Assembly (NCBI RefSeq): GCF_038050405.1
Contig: NZ_CP150901.1
Coordinates: forward strand, 3,534,001-3,598,000
From: Paraburkholderia sp. IMGN_8
Lineage (GTDB): Bacteria > Pseudomonadota > Gammaproteobacteria > Burkholderiales > Burkholderiaceae
Direction: 5' to 3'
Length of the DNA stretch: 64,000 bases
Shown here: one piece after another, positions 10,201 through 18,901 of the stretch
Layout: the number at the start of each line of letters is the position of its first letter
Position numbering within the stretch: position 1 is the first letter of the stretch
Translations under genes and position numbers: made by a program
Notes under the pieces: model-generated
What the model was told of the DNA's origin: nothing
Databases searched by the model: none
The model's input: the letters and a program-made list of their open reading frames with translations, nothing else

Positions 10201-11436
10201 TCATGCGTGCTCCTGCTTCCATTGCCGATAACGCCGCGTCAGCCGGCGCGTGCGCAGTTGATCGAGGATCAACGTCAAGACAGCGGAATACTGGACAGGT
10301 GCCGCACGTCCTGCGCCGAGCATACGCAGATGGCGTTTGACGAGTGCCATGCGGGCGAGCCCCGCGAGTGCCCGGTCGCGCCACTCAATCGGCTGAATGT
10401 GCGCACCCAGATCCGCGCCTGACCGCCAGCGCGCAGGCAGATCGGGCATCACGGCGAGCGCCGTAGCCATGCCTACGACTGCGACGCCACTGTTCAGCAC
10501 CTGCTCGGCCACAGCGCGGCGCCGGATGCCGCCGGTGGTCATGACAGGCATCGCGGCGACGCCAGCCAGATCCCTGGCGAATTCGAGGAAATAGGCTTCG
10601 CGCGCGAGGGTGCGGCCGTCGGCGGTGTTGCCCTGCATCGCGGGGCTTTCATAGCTGCCCCCGGATAGCTCGACCAGGTCAACCGGCAGTTCATTCAGCC
10701 ACAGCACGACTTGCCGGGCGTCCTCTTCCGAAAAGCCACCGCGCTGAAAGTCAGCGGAGTTCAGTTTGACGGCCACGCAAAAACCCGGTGAGACCCTTGC
10801 GCGTACCGCGCGCACCACTTCCAGCAGCAGGCGGGCACGATTGGCAAGATCGCCTCCCCAACGGTCGGAGCGGCGATTGGTCAGCGGCGAAAGGAACTGC
10901 GAGATCAAATAACCATGCGCGGCGTGAATTTCTACGCCTGTGAACCCCGCCTGCTCGGCAGCGTGCGCCGTCGCCACAAAGCGGCCAATGGTCTCGCTGA
11001 TCTCGTCCTCGTTCATGGCGCTCGGCTGCGCGAACAGCTTGCTGTGTTTGCCGAGCGCCAACGGGACAGCCGAGGGCGCCCACGCCTTGCCGCCCATCGC
11101 CGCCCGCACCTGCCGGCCCGGATGGTTGATCTGCATCCACACCTGTGCACCGTTGCTGCGTGCCGCTTGTGACCATCGCGTGAACGGTGCAAGGGGCGTA
11201 TTGGCATCAAGCACAATCCCGCCAGGCCCGGTCAGAGCCCGGCCGTCGATCATCACGTTGCCGGTGACGATAAGACCTGCGCCACCTTCGGCCCACGAGC
11301 GGTATAGGCGGTGGATGGTCTCGCCAGGTAGCTGCCCCGCGTCGGCAAGATTTTCTTCCATCGCCGCTTTGGCTAGACGGTTGGGCAACAAGCTGCCGTT
11401 GGGCAACTGCACGGGTGTAAACAGCGATGTAGTCAT
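10201..11436 (-). CDS. NADH:flavin oxidoreductase of the old yellow enzyme family
   Basis: A 411-residue TIM-barrel flavoprotein. Seen in order: LFTPVQLPNGSLLPNRLAKA (FMN-binding first strand), QINHPGRQ, VEIHAAHGYLISQFLSPLTN with a His-x-x-His pair for substrate binding, RSDRWGGDLANR, and MTTGGIRRR near the phosphate site. These enzymes reduce activated C=C bonds or nitro groups with NAD(P)H. The C-terminus is about 60 residues longer than usual and basic. The ATG at 11436 fits the family N-terminus; an in-frame ATG at 11454 is possible, and neither has a clear ribosome site. The gene is driven by the MerR-type promoter at 11471-11501 and divergent from merR, so electrophile-responsive expression is likely. 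Confidence 0.88.
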   Translation of the reverse strand: MTTSLFTPVQLPNGSLLPNRLAKAAMEENLADAGQLPGETIHRLYRSWAEGGAGLIVTGNVMIDGRALTGPGGIVLDANTPLAPFTRWSQAARSNGAQVWMQINHPGRQVRAAMGGKAWAPSAVPLALGKHSKLFAQPSAMNEDEISETIGRFVATAHAAEQAGFTGVEIHAAHGYLISQFLSPLTNRRSDRWGGDLANRARLLLEVVRAVRARVSPGFCVAVKLNSADFQRGGFSEEDARQVVLWLNELPVDLVELSGGSYESPAMQGNTADGRTLAREAYFLEFARDLAGVAAMPVMTTGGIRRRAVAEQVLNSGVAVVGMATALAVMPDLPARWRSGADLGAHIQPIEWRDRALAGLARMALVKRHLRMLGAGRAAPVQYSAVLTLILDQLRTRRLTRRYRQWKQEHA

Positions 11437-11470
11437 GGCGAAGTCAGTGTGCATGATGAGCGATGCCGCT

Positions 11471-11501
11471 ATACTAAGATTCAAGTCAACTTGAAGGTCA
11501 A
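11471..11501 (-). promoter_or_regulatory. MerR-type promoter with 19-bp spacer and dyad operator
   Basis: On the minus strand the -35 TTGACC (11496-11501) and -10 TAGTAT (11471-11476) are 19 bp apart, the over-long spacer that only MerR-family activators can correct by DNA distortion. The spacer contains the dyad TTCAAG-TTGA-CTTGAA. It drives the flavin oxidoreductase gene and lies 5 bp from the start of the divergent merR-type gene, so the same protein should also repress itself. Confidence 0.85.
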
Positions 11502-11506
11502 GCGTC

Positions 11507-11944
11507 ATGAGAATCGGCGAACTGGCGGAAAAAACCGGCCTCGCGCCGTCAGCCATCCGCTTTTATGAGCAGAGCGGCTTGCTGCCCGCACCGGAGCGCA
11601 GTGCCAACGGTTATCGCGTCTACTCTGACACGGCCATCGGGCGCCTGCGCATGGTGCAGCTGGCGCAGAATCTGGGCTTCCCGCTCGACAAACTGCGTGA
11701 GGCCCTGGCCAGTGACGAGGATTGTCCGAAAGAGGATTTGCTGCGCAATCTCGATACGCGGCTCGACGAGATCAAGCAGCTCATGACCGCCCTGCGTGCG
11801 CAACGAAAGACGCTACGCACGCTTCGCACCACGCTCAGCGAAGCTTGGGCTGCGGGAGATTGTGTCGATGGCGTGGAGTTGGCCAATCGCCTCCTGGCAC
11901 AGCAGCAGGAACCGTCGCGCCGATCAAAACGTAGCGCCCGATAG
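11507..11944 (+). CDS. MerR-family transcriptional regulator
   Basis: 145 residues. The N-terminal MerR winged helix is clear: MRIGELAEKTGLAPSAIRFY, then EQSGLLPAPERSANGYRVY and the second helix pair IGRLRMVQLAQNLGFPLDKL. The dimerisation coiled coil runs from about residue 80 to 115. Two cysteines (65 and 124) remain as possible sensors, but there is no metal-binding C-terminal loop, so it is closer to SoxR/MerR-like redox or electrophile sensors than to metal sensors. Divergent from the flavin oxidoreductase; the operator between them fits it exactly. Confidence 0.9.
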   Translation: MRIGELAEKTGLAPSAIRFYEQSGLLPAPERSANGYRVYSDTAIGRLRMVQLAQNLGFPLDKLREALASDEDCPKEDLLRNLDTRLDEIKQLMTALRAQRKTLRTLRTTLSEAWAAGDCVDGVELANRLLAQQQEPSRRSKRSAR

Positions 11945-12288
11945 CCCGCGGCAAGGCTGCCCGAGATAGAGATACGCGCACGTGATACAGGGACGGGCGA
12001 CTCGTAATAACTCAACGTTCCACACGTTTCCTGTCAGGCGGATGGCCGTCACCAAGCCTGAACGGACTCACCCTATACCGCCACGATGATCCTTCGTATG
12101 TGCGATGGCGCGCAGAAGAATTCTGACGTTGGTTGATAGTGGTAGTTTTGGTCGTCTTGATATGAGGAGTGAGACCTACGTCATCCCGGCCTCAAATTCG
12201 CCATATAGATAGGTTCATCAGGATTGCTGCTTGCGGGCTGTGCCGGGACGCGTGGGTCATCGCTCGCGTAAAGGGTTTGAAGCGAACC
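11945..12288. other. Intergenic region before the histidine kinase
   Basis: 344 bases; the promoter for the kinase/regulator pair should lie here. An in-frame upstream extension of the kinase frame begins at 12169 but encodes Arg/Cys-rich residues unlike the MASE1 N-terminus. No repeat or RNA gene was recognised. Confidence 0.3.
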
Positions 12289-13959
12289 ATGGTCATCATT
12301 CGGGGCAATTCCAGGTTTAGGCTCTTGCTGCGCACCGGGTTTGTGGCATTGGCGTACTACGCAGGCGCAAAAGTAGGTCTTGCTTATGCGATAGTGGGCG
12401 GCGCAGTGTCTCTGGTGTGGCCTTCCAGCGGCATCGCCCTTGTTGCGCTGCTCGCTCTGGGCTTCGAAATTGCCCCCGGAATCGTCATTGGCTCCTTCGT
12501 GGCCAACGTGTCCGTGGGCGTGCCCTTGCCCGTGGCCGCGGCGATTAGCGCAGGCGCTACAGTTGCAGCCTTGACGGCAGCAATACTGTTGAACCGCGTA
12601 GCCCGATTCCAGATCACCCTCAATCGCATCAAGGACGTGTTAGCCCTCATCGTCCTGGCTGCGGCGCTCAGTACGGCAGTGAGTGCGCTAATTGGCGCGA
12701 CCGCTTTATTCGGAGCGGGCCTGGTGCCGGTCACCGAGTACGGCGCAGCCTTTCTGAAATGGTGGCTCGGTGACATGATGGGGGTCCTGGTCGTGGCCCC
12801 GCCCCTGTTCAGCTTCCTCACGTATTCGAACCCTGTCCGCTCCGCGGAGCAGACCGTAGAAGCGTGTGGACTGACCATTGCGACCTTCTGGGTGAGTTAC
12901 CTCATCTTCGACGCCCCGCAACTTGCCGGTCACGGCTACTATCCTGCAGCCTTGGCGATCTTTCCGTTCATTATCTGGGCGGCTCTGCGCTTCGATCACC
13001 TGGGCACCAGCATCGCGACCTTGATGGTCTCAGTCGTGGCCATCTGGGGTACCACCCACGGCACGGGCCCCTTCGCCGCCGAATCTCCGGTGGATAGCCT
13101 CGTAAGGTGGTGCACCTTTGCGAACGTCGTGGCGGTAACCGGACTGCTGCTGGTGGCGGCACGTGCTCAGGAGCGGCGCGTCCATAGCCTGCTACAGGCA
13201 TCCCACATCGAATTGGAACGGCGCGTCCAGGAGCGAACCGAAGACCTGGAGAAGACAAACAATGAACTAAAGGAGGAGATGGCGCGGCGCCGTGTGTTGG
13301 AAGGAGAACTGATCCAGATCGGCGATCAGCAGCAGAGACTCTTCGGCCGGGAACTGCATGACGGACTTGGGCAACACCTGACCAGCCTGGGTCTGTACAG
13401 CGCCGCCTTGAATCAGAAACTGCAGACGCAGGGCCACCCGGCCGCCGCCGATGCCGCTACCATCGTCGGATTGGTGAAGCAGGCGTCCTTGATGACCCGC
13501 AGGATTGCCCATGGCCTGGACCCGGTCGCCATGGAATATGGTGGCCTTGCGGCCGCACTTCATGCGCTGGCGGAGACGGCTCGCACGCTTAATGGCATAG
13601 ACTGCGTGCTCCGGATCAGGCCAGATGTGGACTTACTGGATCCGCCGACGCAGATCAACCTGTACCGTGCGGCACAGGAAGCAGTCAACAACGCGCTGAA
13701 ATATAGCAAAGGCCGTCACATTTGGATCGACCTGGAGCGCATAGGCGGTTTGCAGACGCTTTCAATCAGTGACGACGGGCTGGGCGTCGGCCCGGAACAA
13801 ATGGAGCGTGCCTCAGGACTGGGACTTCACAACCTGCGTCACCGGGCGAGCCTTCTGGGCGGCTCTTGCACGGTGGCCCGCAATGCTTTGGGTGGCACCA
13901 CGGTCGCCATCAGCTATCCGCTACCGGAGGGTCCGGGCCATGCACGGGAAATCGTCTAG
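12289..13959 (+). CDS. MASE1-domain sensor histidine kinase (NarX/HisKA_3 type)
   Basis: 556 residues from the ATG at 12289. Residues about 10-300 are a multi-pass MASE1 sensor: AYYAGAKVGLAYAI, then WPSSGIALVALL and WLGDMMGVLVVAPPL are typical. A coiled coil follows (about 305-345). The HisKA_3 H-box is GRELHDGLGQHLTSLGLY, and a HATPase_c domain has the N-box AAQEAVNNALKYSK, the G1 box SDDGLGVG and the G2 box GLGLHNLRHRA. The gene overlaps the response regulator at 13940 by 20 bases, so the two form a cognate pair. The signal is unknown; MASE1 senses within or near the membrane. An upstream start at 12169 is possible but less likely. Confidence 0.9.
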   Translation: MVIIRGNSRFRLLLRTGFVALAYYAGAKVGLAYAIVGGAVSLVWPSSGIALVALLALGFEIAPGIVIGSFVANVSVGVPLPVAAAISAGATVAALTAAILLNRVARFQITLNRIKDVLALIVLAAALSTAVSALIGATALFGAGLVPVTEYGAAFLKWWLGDMMGVLVVAPPLFSFLTYSNPVRSAEQTVEACGLTIATFWVSYLIFDAPQLAGHGYYPAALAIFPFIIWAALRFDHLGTSIATLMVSVVAIWGTTHGTGPFAAESPVDSLVRWCTFANVVAVTGLLLVAARAQERRVHSLLQASHIELERRVQERTEDLEKTNNELKEEMARRRVLEGELIQIGDQQQRLFGRELHDGLGQHLTSLGLYSAALNQKLQTQGHPAAADAATIVGLVKQASLMTRRIAHGLDPVAMEYGGLAAALHALAETARTLNGIDCVLRIRPDVDLLDPPTQINLYRAAQEAVNNALKYSKGRHIWIDLERIGGLQTLSISDDGLGVGPEQMERASGLGLHNLRHRASLLGGSCTVARNALGGTTVAISYPLPEGPGHAREIV

Positions 13960-14605
13960 CCCTGGCCGTGCAACTCAAATTCTGATCGTGGATGACCACC
14001 CCATCATCCGGGAGGGGATGACGCACTTGCTGAATCTGCAAGGGGACCTGCACGTCTGCTGTGCGGCCGGCAGCGCCGAAGAAGCCTTGGCGGCGATGGC
14101 CTGCCAGCCCGACATGGCCATTGTGGACATCAGTCTGCAATCGGACTCCGGCGTGGATCTTGTCAAGACCCTCCGCCACCGCTACCCAAATTTGGCAATC
14201 CTCGTCCTCAGCATGCATGACGAAAGCCTGTTTGCCGAACGCGCACTACGGGCCGGGGCAAACGGGTATCTGATGAAACTCGAGGCCACAGAGCATGTCG
14301 TGAGCGCTATCCGCGAAGTGCTGGCAGGCAATATCTATTTGAGCGCCGCCATGCATGAAAAGCTGGCGCGGTCCCTTGCGGGTCCCCAAAAAATGCCGGC
14401 GGGCCCAATTGCGAGCCTTTCGGAACGGGAATTCGAGGTCCTGCACCTGATCGGACTCGGCTTCAGTACCCGCGAAATCGCCGCGAAACTGAATCGGAGC
14501 GTCAAGACCATCGAGGCACACCAAGCCAACATCAAAGAAAAGCTGAATATCCGTAACGGCAAGGAGCTGATGCGCTTCGCAATTCAGTGGATCGAGAGCC
14601 AATAG
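13940..14605 (+). CDS. NarL/FixJ-type response regulator
   Basis: 221 residues. The receiver domain has acidic residues D18/D19 (LIVDDHP), phosphoacceptor D63 (MAIVDISL), the switch Ser/Thr in VLSMHDE and the conserved Lys in GYLMKLEA. The C-terminal LuxR-type helix-turn-helix is LSEREFEVLHLIGLGFSTRE plus IAAKLNRSVKTIEAHQANIK. The start overlaps the kinase gene end. The next gene downstream encodes a PstS-like protein separated by a 12-bp inverted repeat; that gene is a plausible target but this is only positional. Confidence 0.93.
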   Translation: MHGKSSSPGRATQILIVDDHPIIREGMTHLLNLQGDLHVCCAAGSAEEALAAMACQPDMAIVDISLQSDSGVDLVKTLRHRYPNLAILVLSMHDESLFAERALRAGANGYLMKLEATEHVVSAIREVLAGNIYLSAAMHEKLARSLAGPQKMPAGPIASLSEREFEVLHLIGLGFSTREIAAKLNRSVKTIEAHQANIKEKLNIRNGKELMRFAIQWIESQ

Positions 14606-14620
14606 GCGGAGCCCAGTCAC

Positions 14621-14667
14621 TGAATAAGGCAATCCCCTAGCCTCGTTTAGGAAGGTTGCCTTATTCA
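14621..14667 (+). terminator. Perfect 12-bp inverted repeat after the response regulator gene
   Basis: TGAATAAGGCAA (14621-14632) and TTGCCTTATTCA (14656-14667) are exact reverse complements, 23 bases apart, and the spacer has its own small CCTA/TAGG stem. The hairpin starts 15 bp after the response regulator stop. There is no T-run, so it could be a processing or attenuation hairpin, or a double operator site, rather than a simple terminator. Confidence 0.55.
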
Positions 14668-14772
14668 TGCGCATGTGGTCAGCGCATACAGTGCAGTGGT
14701 ACCTGCCGGCGTGCCGCAATTCTTGGGCGAGGTGGGCAGGCGCAACCCAAAAGCTCAATGGGGGTCGCCGCC

Positions 14773-15957
14773 ATGAACACCAAATTCCAGCGAACCGTTG
14801 TCGTTCTGATCTCCGCACTCATTTCCGGAACGGCCCGCGACCTATGGCCGGTGTTTCGACGTATCGCGGTTACGTGCATCGTCGCGAGCCAAGCGTTGGC
14901 AGCGCAGGCGGAAGGAGGAATCACGGGCGCCGGCTCGAGCTTCTTCGATCCCCTGGTGCAGAAGTGGGCCGCCTCCTATTACGACAAAACCGGCCAGCAG
15001 GTGAGTTTTCATCCCATTGGCTCGGGGAACGGCATTGATCAGCTGAAAGCGGCTAAGGTGAATTTCGGCGCCTCGGACATGCCGCTGAAACCAGACGAAT
15101 TGCGCGCGTTTGGACTCATCCAATTTCCGGTGGCGGCGGGCGGCCTCGTGCCGGTGGTCAACCTCGATGGCATTGCCGCAGGACAGCTTCGCTTGACGGG
15201 TGCGCTGCTGGCGGACATCTACTTGGGCAAGATCACCGAATGGAACGACGCGGCCATCAGGGCGGTCAATCCCGGCCTTGCGCTCCCTGATCTGAAAATC
15301 GTCGTGGTGCATCGCGGCGATCGCTCCGGGTCGACCTTCAACTTGACGAACTACCTGTGCGCGGTGAGTGCGCAATGGCGCGAGCAGGTGGGCAGCGGCC
15401 TGACGGTCAAATGGCCCGTGGGAATCAACGCCACGAACAGCCAGCTCGTCGCCACATATGTCAAGCGGATCAAGGGCGCGATCGGCTATGTCGAACTGGC
15501 CTACGCCACGCCGGCGCACCTGGCCTATGCGATCGTTCAGAATAAAAGTGGCGCGTTTGTCGAGCCGTCGGCCGCGAGTTTCAAGGCTGCGGTGGAAACA
15601 GTGGCTTGGGGTCGTGAGGACGATTTCTACCAAATCGTCACCAATCCGCCGGGCGACCAAGCCTGGCCGATTCCTGGTGTCGTATTCATCTTGATGAAAG
15701 CCGACTCCAAGGACAAGGCTGGCGCGAACGCTGCGCTAGCGCTCTTCCGGTGGGCCCTCATCGCGGGTCGGGGAGAGGCAGCCGCTGAAAATTACGGCAC
15801 CCCGCCGCCGGACTTAGTCGGGGAAATAGAAGCGTATTGGGCCCAGAACCTGACCAACGGGCAAGTCATCGGAGTCGCCGCCGTCGGCTCGCCGAAGAGC
15901 CGGACAAGCATGATGGGCCGCGGGAGATATGACTTGCCCATCCGGACGGAGCCTTGA
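14773..15957 (+). CDS. PstS-like phosphate ABC transporter substrate-binding protein
   Basis: 394 residues. A longish signal peptide ends near SQALAAQAE. The mature protein starts with GITGAGSSFFDPLVQKWAAS, and phosphate-binding loops typical of PstS follow: GSGNGIDQL, FGASDMPL, VVVHRGDRSGSTF and KGAIGYVELAYA. No pstCAB genes are nearby, so it is an orphan binding protein, possibly used in surface sensing or adhesion rather than uptake. The ATG at 14773 is chosen because upstream codons are Cys/Arg-rich and unlike a signal peptide. It follows the two-component pair, suggesting control by it. Confidence 0.85.
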   Translation: MNTKFQRTVVVLISALISGTARDLWPVFRRIAVTCIVASQALAAQAEGGITGAGSSFFDPLVQKWAASYYDKTGQQVSFHPIGSGNGIDQLKAAKVNFGASDMPLKPDELRAFGLIQFPVAAGGLVPVVNLDGIAAGQLRLTGALLADIYLGKITEWNDAAIRAVNPGLALPDLKIVVVHRGDRSGSTFNLTNYLCAVSAQWREQVGSGLTVKWPVGINATNSQLVATYVKRIKGAIGYVELAYATPAHLAYAIVQNKSGAFVEPSAASFKAAVETVAWGREDDFYQIVTNPPGDQAWPIPGVVFILMKADSKDKAGANAALALFRWALIAGRGEAAAENYGTPPPDLVGEIEAYWAQNLTNGQVIGVAAVGSPKSRTSMMGRGRYDLPIRTEP

Positions 15958-16248
15958 GTTGGCTTGCGTAAGTTACACCGACGTTCTGCTTAAAGATCCG
16001 ACAAATAATTCCACAATCGTTCCGGCGAGAACAACCAGCAGAACATCCATAAACACCCAGGCAGTAAGTTGCAGGAGATGCAAAAAAGGAGATAACTCGA
16101 GAATAAAGGACATTCTGCCCTGGTATTGCAAGAGCGTGCCGCGTCCTCGCAAGAACCTTTGATGCCTTTCGAGGCGGCACGAAATCCCGGCGCAAACTGC
16201 GTGATTCGATTGGCGTCGGGCATGTCATGCACCCTGCAGGAGAATACG

Positions 16249-16512
16249 ATGAAGACTCTGACTTTGATCCCTATAGCCGCATTGACGTTGTGCACCACGC
16301 TCGCCTATGCGGGTGACACCACTGACACATCCAGCACGGCCTCCGACAGCAACGCAGCTATGACGTCGGACGCCGTCGGCGGTACGTCCGTGGGCAGTAG
16401 CGGGAGCGGTGCCCTCCGTGGCAAGACTCGCGCGGAGGTCAAACAGGAATTGCAGCGCGCCCAGCAGGACGGCACGCTGGATCGCTTGAACGCGCTCTAC
16501 GGCGGACAGTGA
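16249..16512 (+). CDS. Small exported DUF4148-type protein
   Basis: 87 residues: a Sec signal peptide (LTLIPIAALTLCTTLAYA), a Ser/Thr/Asp-rich linker, and a short C-terminal module GKTRAEVKQELQRAQQDGTL typical of DUF4148 proteins, which are abundant in Burkholderia and relatives. A CAGGAGA ribosome site lies 7 bases before the ATG. Function unknown; expected location periplasm. A second member is at 51588. Confidence 0.8.
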   Translation: MKTLTLIPIAALTLCTTLAYAGDTTDTSSTASDSNAAMTSDAVGGTSVGSSGSGALRGKTRAEVKQELQRAQQDGTLDRLNALYGGQ

Positions 16513-16671
16513 GCAGATGCACGGGACGTGTTGCGCAACGCGCAATGCCGTACGGTGCGCGCCGCACAACGTCCCGGGAGACGACGTCAACAATTGGAGC
16601 GGGGGCCATGGTCCGGGAGAATGGCAGGACTCAAGCCGGGCGGCAGCAGGACCATGGCGAGCGGCACAACG

Positions 16672-16890
16672 ATGAACACGAACGGGAGATTGCATCGTCG
16701 GGATGTGCTGCGGATAGCCGCAGTTTTTGGCGCGATCGGCGCGTGCGCTCCGTTCAGATTCGCGCTTGCGCAGTCGACGCCGCCGCGCACCCCTGACCAG
16801 ATCCTCGGACCTTTCGACCCGGTGGTGAAAACACCTGACCCGGGCGCCGACCTGACGCATCTGCCCGGCAAGCCGGAGCGGTCCACATAC
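16672..16890 (+). pseudogene. Intradiol-dioxygenase-like gene, N-terminal fragment
   Basis: The frame encodes a Tat-like leader (RLHRRDVLRIAAVFGAIG) and then TPDQILGPFDPVVKTPDPGA and DLTHLPGKPER. This is the standard opening of secreted protocatechuate/catechol-dioxygenase-like proteins ('tPdQilGPFYPv...DLt..pG..g'). Similarity ends at about 16884. The open frame runs on to 17085, but with no iron-binding Tyr/His residues and opposite the Cys-rich gene at 16937. The catalytic domain has therefore been lost, probably by a deletion or rearrangement at about 16885. Confidence 0.65.
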
Positions 16891-16936
16891 TACGGACTGC
16901 CGGTCGCCACACAGGATGCGGGCTTGATCGTCAGTG

Positions 16937-17122
16937 TCATTCTTTCCTGGTCTTCGGTTGTTCGGGCTGCGGATCACGTCCGCGTTGCGTCGGCGCCCTC
17001 GTACATGCATCCGGGGGCGTCACATAGGTCACGTCGTCGCAGCAGCACGCATAGACGGGGAACCCGTACGCATTCGTGCGGATGATGGTCGTTGGCCCGT
17101 GCAGTGGGCACACCGCATTCAT
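16937..17122 (-). CDS. Small Cys-rich protein, possibly zinc-binding
   Basis: 61 residues with a strong ribosome site (CAGGAGG, 6 bases before the ATG at 17122), the best evidence that it is translated. The N-terminus is CPLHGPTTIIRTNAYGFPVY followed by three consecutive cysteines and another Cys near residue 39, then a charged tail. The C-x-x-HGPTT motif resembles the CDQHGPTT of the PAAR-region protein at 31146, which may be chance. No named family is recognised. It overlaps the tail of the degraded dioxygenase frame on the other strand. Confidence 0.55.
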   Translation of the reverse strand: MNAVCPLHGPTTIIRTNAYGFPVYACCCDDVTYVTPPDACTRAPTQRGRDPQPEQPKTRKE

Positions 17123-17276
17123 GTCGCCTCCTGAAACTCATGGTCAACCGCTTATATCGTACACGCGACTCGTCAGTACGGCTTCGACAAACTGTCGGTC
17201 GTCCGCTGCCTTTCGGCCCGGAAGATCAGTGGCCACCCAATGCGGGTGGCCATCGGCCGTGCATGGTGATCGATCA

Positions 17277-18131
17277 TCAACAACCGCATTTCCATTGCGG
17301 CTGCTGCAGTGTCATTCCATGCTGCCCCTTGTACGCAGCGACGGATGGCGGCGCCCATCCATCCAGCATCTGCGGTGCAAGCCGGTAAATCTCGATGCCG
17401 AGTGGTCGGCACACCTCCAGCGGATCGCGCGCGTCCGGCCCCCACATCGGCAACGAGAGATCGCCGCCCGGACAGGTCGACAGCGCGCACAGCAAGTCGA
17501 TCTCGGCAAAGAATTCGAGGTAGTCGCCCTTCTTTGCCGGGCATGCTTTCATGAAATATTTGTCTTCCAGATTCAGGCCGGTGCACTGGAAGACGTTGAG
17601 CACATCGTGCACGTCGTATTCGGTCAATCCGTACGGAGCGATCGCGCGTGTGAGGTTGGAGTGGCAGTGGAAATGGAAATCCTCGCCGGTCAGCATCCGG
17701 TTCACATAGGGGTCGCACCGCGTACCGAGCAGGTCGTGGACGCGGCCGCCATGCTCGTCGACGCCGTAGCCGGCGAGGCTGTCATCCGTGATCGTCACCA
17801 TCGGGCGCAGGAACGGCAGCGTCGACCACAGACGGTCGAACGTGCTCACGTGCGCCTGCTGCAACTGGCGCGTGCGCGAGGCCCACATGCGCTCGCGCGG
17901 GTTGTGCAGGCTCCACATATTCAGGTCGGCCACCTGCGGACCTTCGATCGTCACGATACGAAACACATGGCCGGCCAGCACGGTCCACGCCTGACCCGCG
18001 CGGATCGGCACGACGATCGATTCGACCAGCGTGCGGGTGTCGTGCTGTGAAGCGACGCGTTGATAGAACGCCTTATCGACGTCGAGTGCGGAACCCTTGG
18101 TGGATTGATAAGCGGCAGGGTAGTTCAACAT
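17277..18131 (-). CDS. DUF1989 (urea-carboxylase-associated) family protein
   Basis: 284 residues matching DUF1989 throughout: VTIEGPQVADLNMWSLHNPR, then RLWSTLPFLRPMVTITDDSL, VHDLLGTRCDPYVNRMLTGE and FHFHCHSNLTRAIA. The conserved Asp, Cys and His residues in these blocks suggest a metal or cofactor site. Relatives occur beside urea carboxylase or amine-degradation genes, but no such partner is here. The C-terminus is Cys-rich (ends WKCGC). Downstream of the MlaC-like gene on the same strand with a 68-bp gap. Confidence 0.85.
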   Translation of the reverse strand: MLNYPAAYQSTKGSALDVDKAFYQRVASQHDTRTLVESIVVPIRAGQAWTVLAGHVFRIVTIEGPQVADLNMWSLHNPRERMWASRTRQLQQAHVSTFDRLWSTLPFLRPMVTITDDSLAGYGVDEHGGRVHDLLGTRCDPYVNRMLTGEDFHFHCHSNLTRAIAPYGLTEYDVHDVLNVFQCTGLNLEDKYFMKACPAKKGDYLEFFAEIDLLCALSTCPGGDLSLPMWGPDARDPLEVCRPLGIEIYRLAPQMLDGWAPPSVAAYKGQHGMTLQQPQWKCGC

Positions 18132-18199
18132 GCTGAATGCTCCTTCATGAGACTGGCGAACAGCCCGGTACGCCCATCGCCAACTTACCCAACAGTCAC

Positions 18200-18823
18200 T
18201 TACTGTTTTCCCGAAGCAAGCTGCTGGTTACGCTCAGTGAGAAACTGGATCAGACCGTCCACGCCGCTTTGCTGGATCTTGTCGCTGAACTGCTGCCGAT
18301 AGGTCTGGATCAGCCAAACGCCGAGCACGTTCAGGTCATATAAACGCCAGCCCTGCGGCGTCTTGTACAACCGGTAGTCGATCTCCGCCGGCTGTCCGTT
18401 CTTCATTGCGATCGTGCGCACCACCGCGTCCGTATCGGTTGGAGCGATGCGCGACGGCGGGTACTCGATCTGTTGATCCGCCCGGAGCTGACCAACAGCG
18501 CCCGAATACGTATGAATCAGGAGCATCTTGAACTGCTCGACCATTTGCTGCTGCTGCGCCGGTGTCGCCGTCCTCCAGTAGCGGCCCATTGTGAGCGACG
18601 TGGTGCGGCGAAAATCGGTGTAAGGAAGTATGTCCCTGTTCACGATATCCATGATGCGGGGGATATCGTCCGGCTCGATCGCCCGGGTACGCACCTCGTC
18701 GAATATCTGCTGCGTTGCGGTCTTGATCAGCGCCTGCGGGTCTGATTGGTCGACTTGCGCGTACGCCGCAACGCTGAACGAGAACAAAGCTGCGCAAAGA
18801 GGGACCAGAAATAGAGTCTTCAT
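18200..18823 (-). CDS. MlaC-family periplasmic phospholipid-binding protein (orphan)
   Basis: 207 residues. A signal peptide (LFLVPLCAALFSFSVAAYAQ) is followed by the MlaC/Ttg2D domain: PQALIKTATQQIFDEV, then DIVNRDILPYTDFRRTTSLT, ATPAQQQQMVEQFKMLLIHT and PQGWRLYDLNVLGVWLIQTY. MlaC shuttles phospholipids between outer and inner membranes. The rest of the mla operon is absent, so this is a stand-alone paralogue. The ATG at 18823 is chosen because it opens the signal peptide. Confidence 0.9.
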   Translation of the reverse strand: MKTLFLVPLCAALFSFSVAAYAQVDQSDPQALIKTATQQIFDEVRTRAIEPDDIPRIMDIVNRDILPYTDFRRTTSLTMGRYWRTATPAQQQQMVEQFKMLLIHTYSGAVGQLRADQQIEYPPSRIAPTDTDAVVRTIAMKNGQPAEIDYRLYKTPQGWRLYDLNVLGVWLIQTYRQQFSDKIQQSGVDGLIQFLTERNQQLASGKQ

Positions 18824-18901
18824 ATGCACGATCCTGGCTGAACGCGTGAGCGCGATACGAGACAAGCATCCCCCCTCTCCGCTCGCTCGTCCCTCGTTTC
18901 G

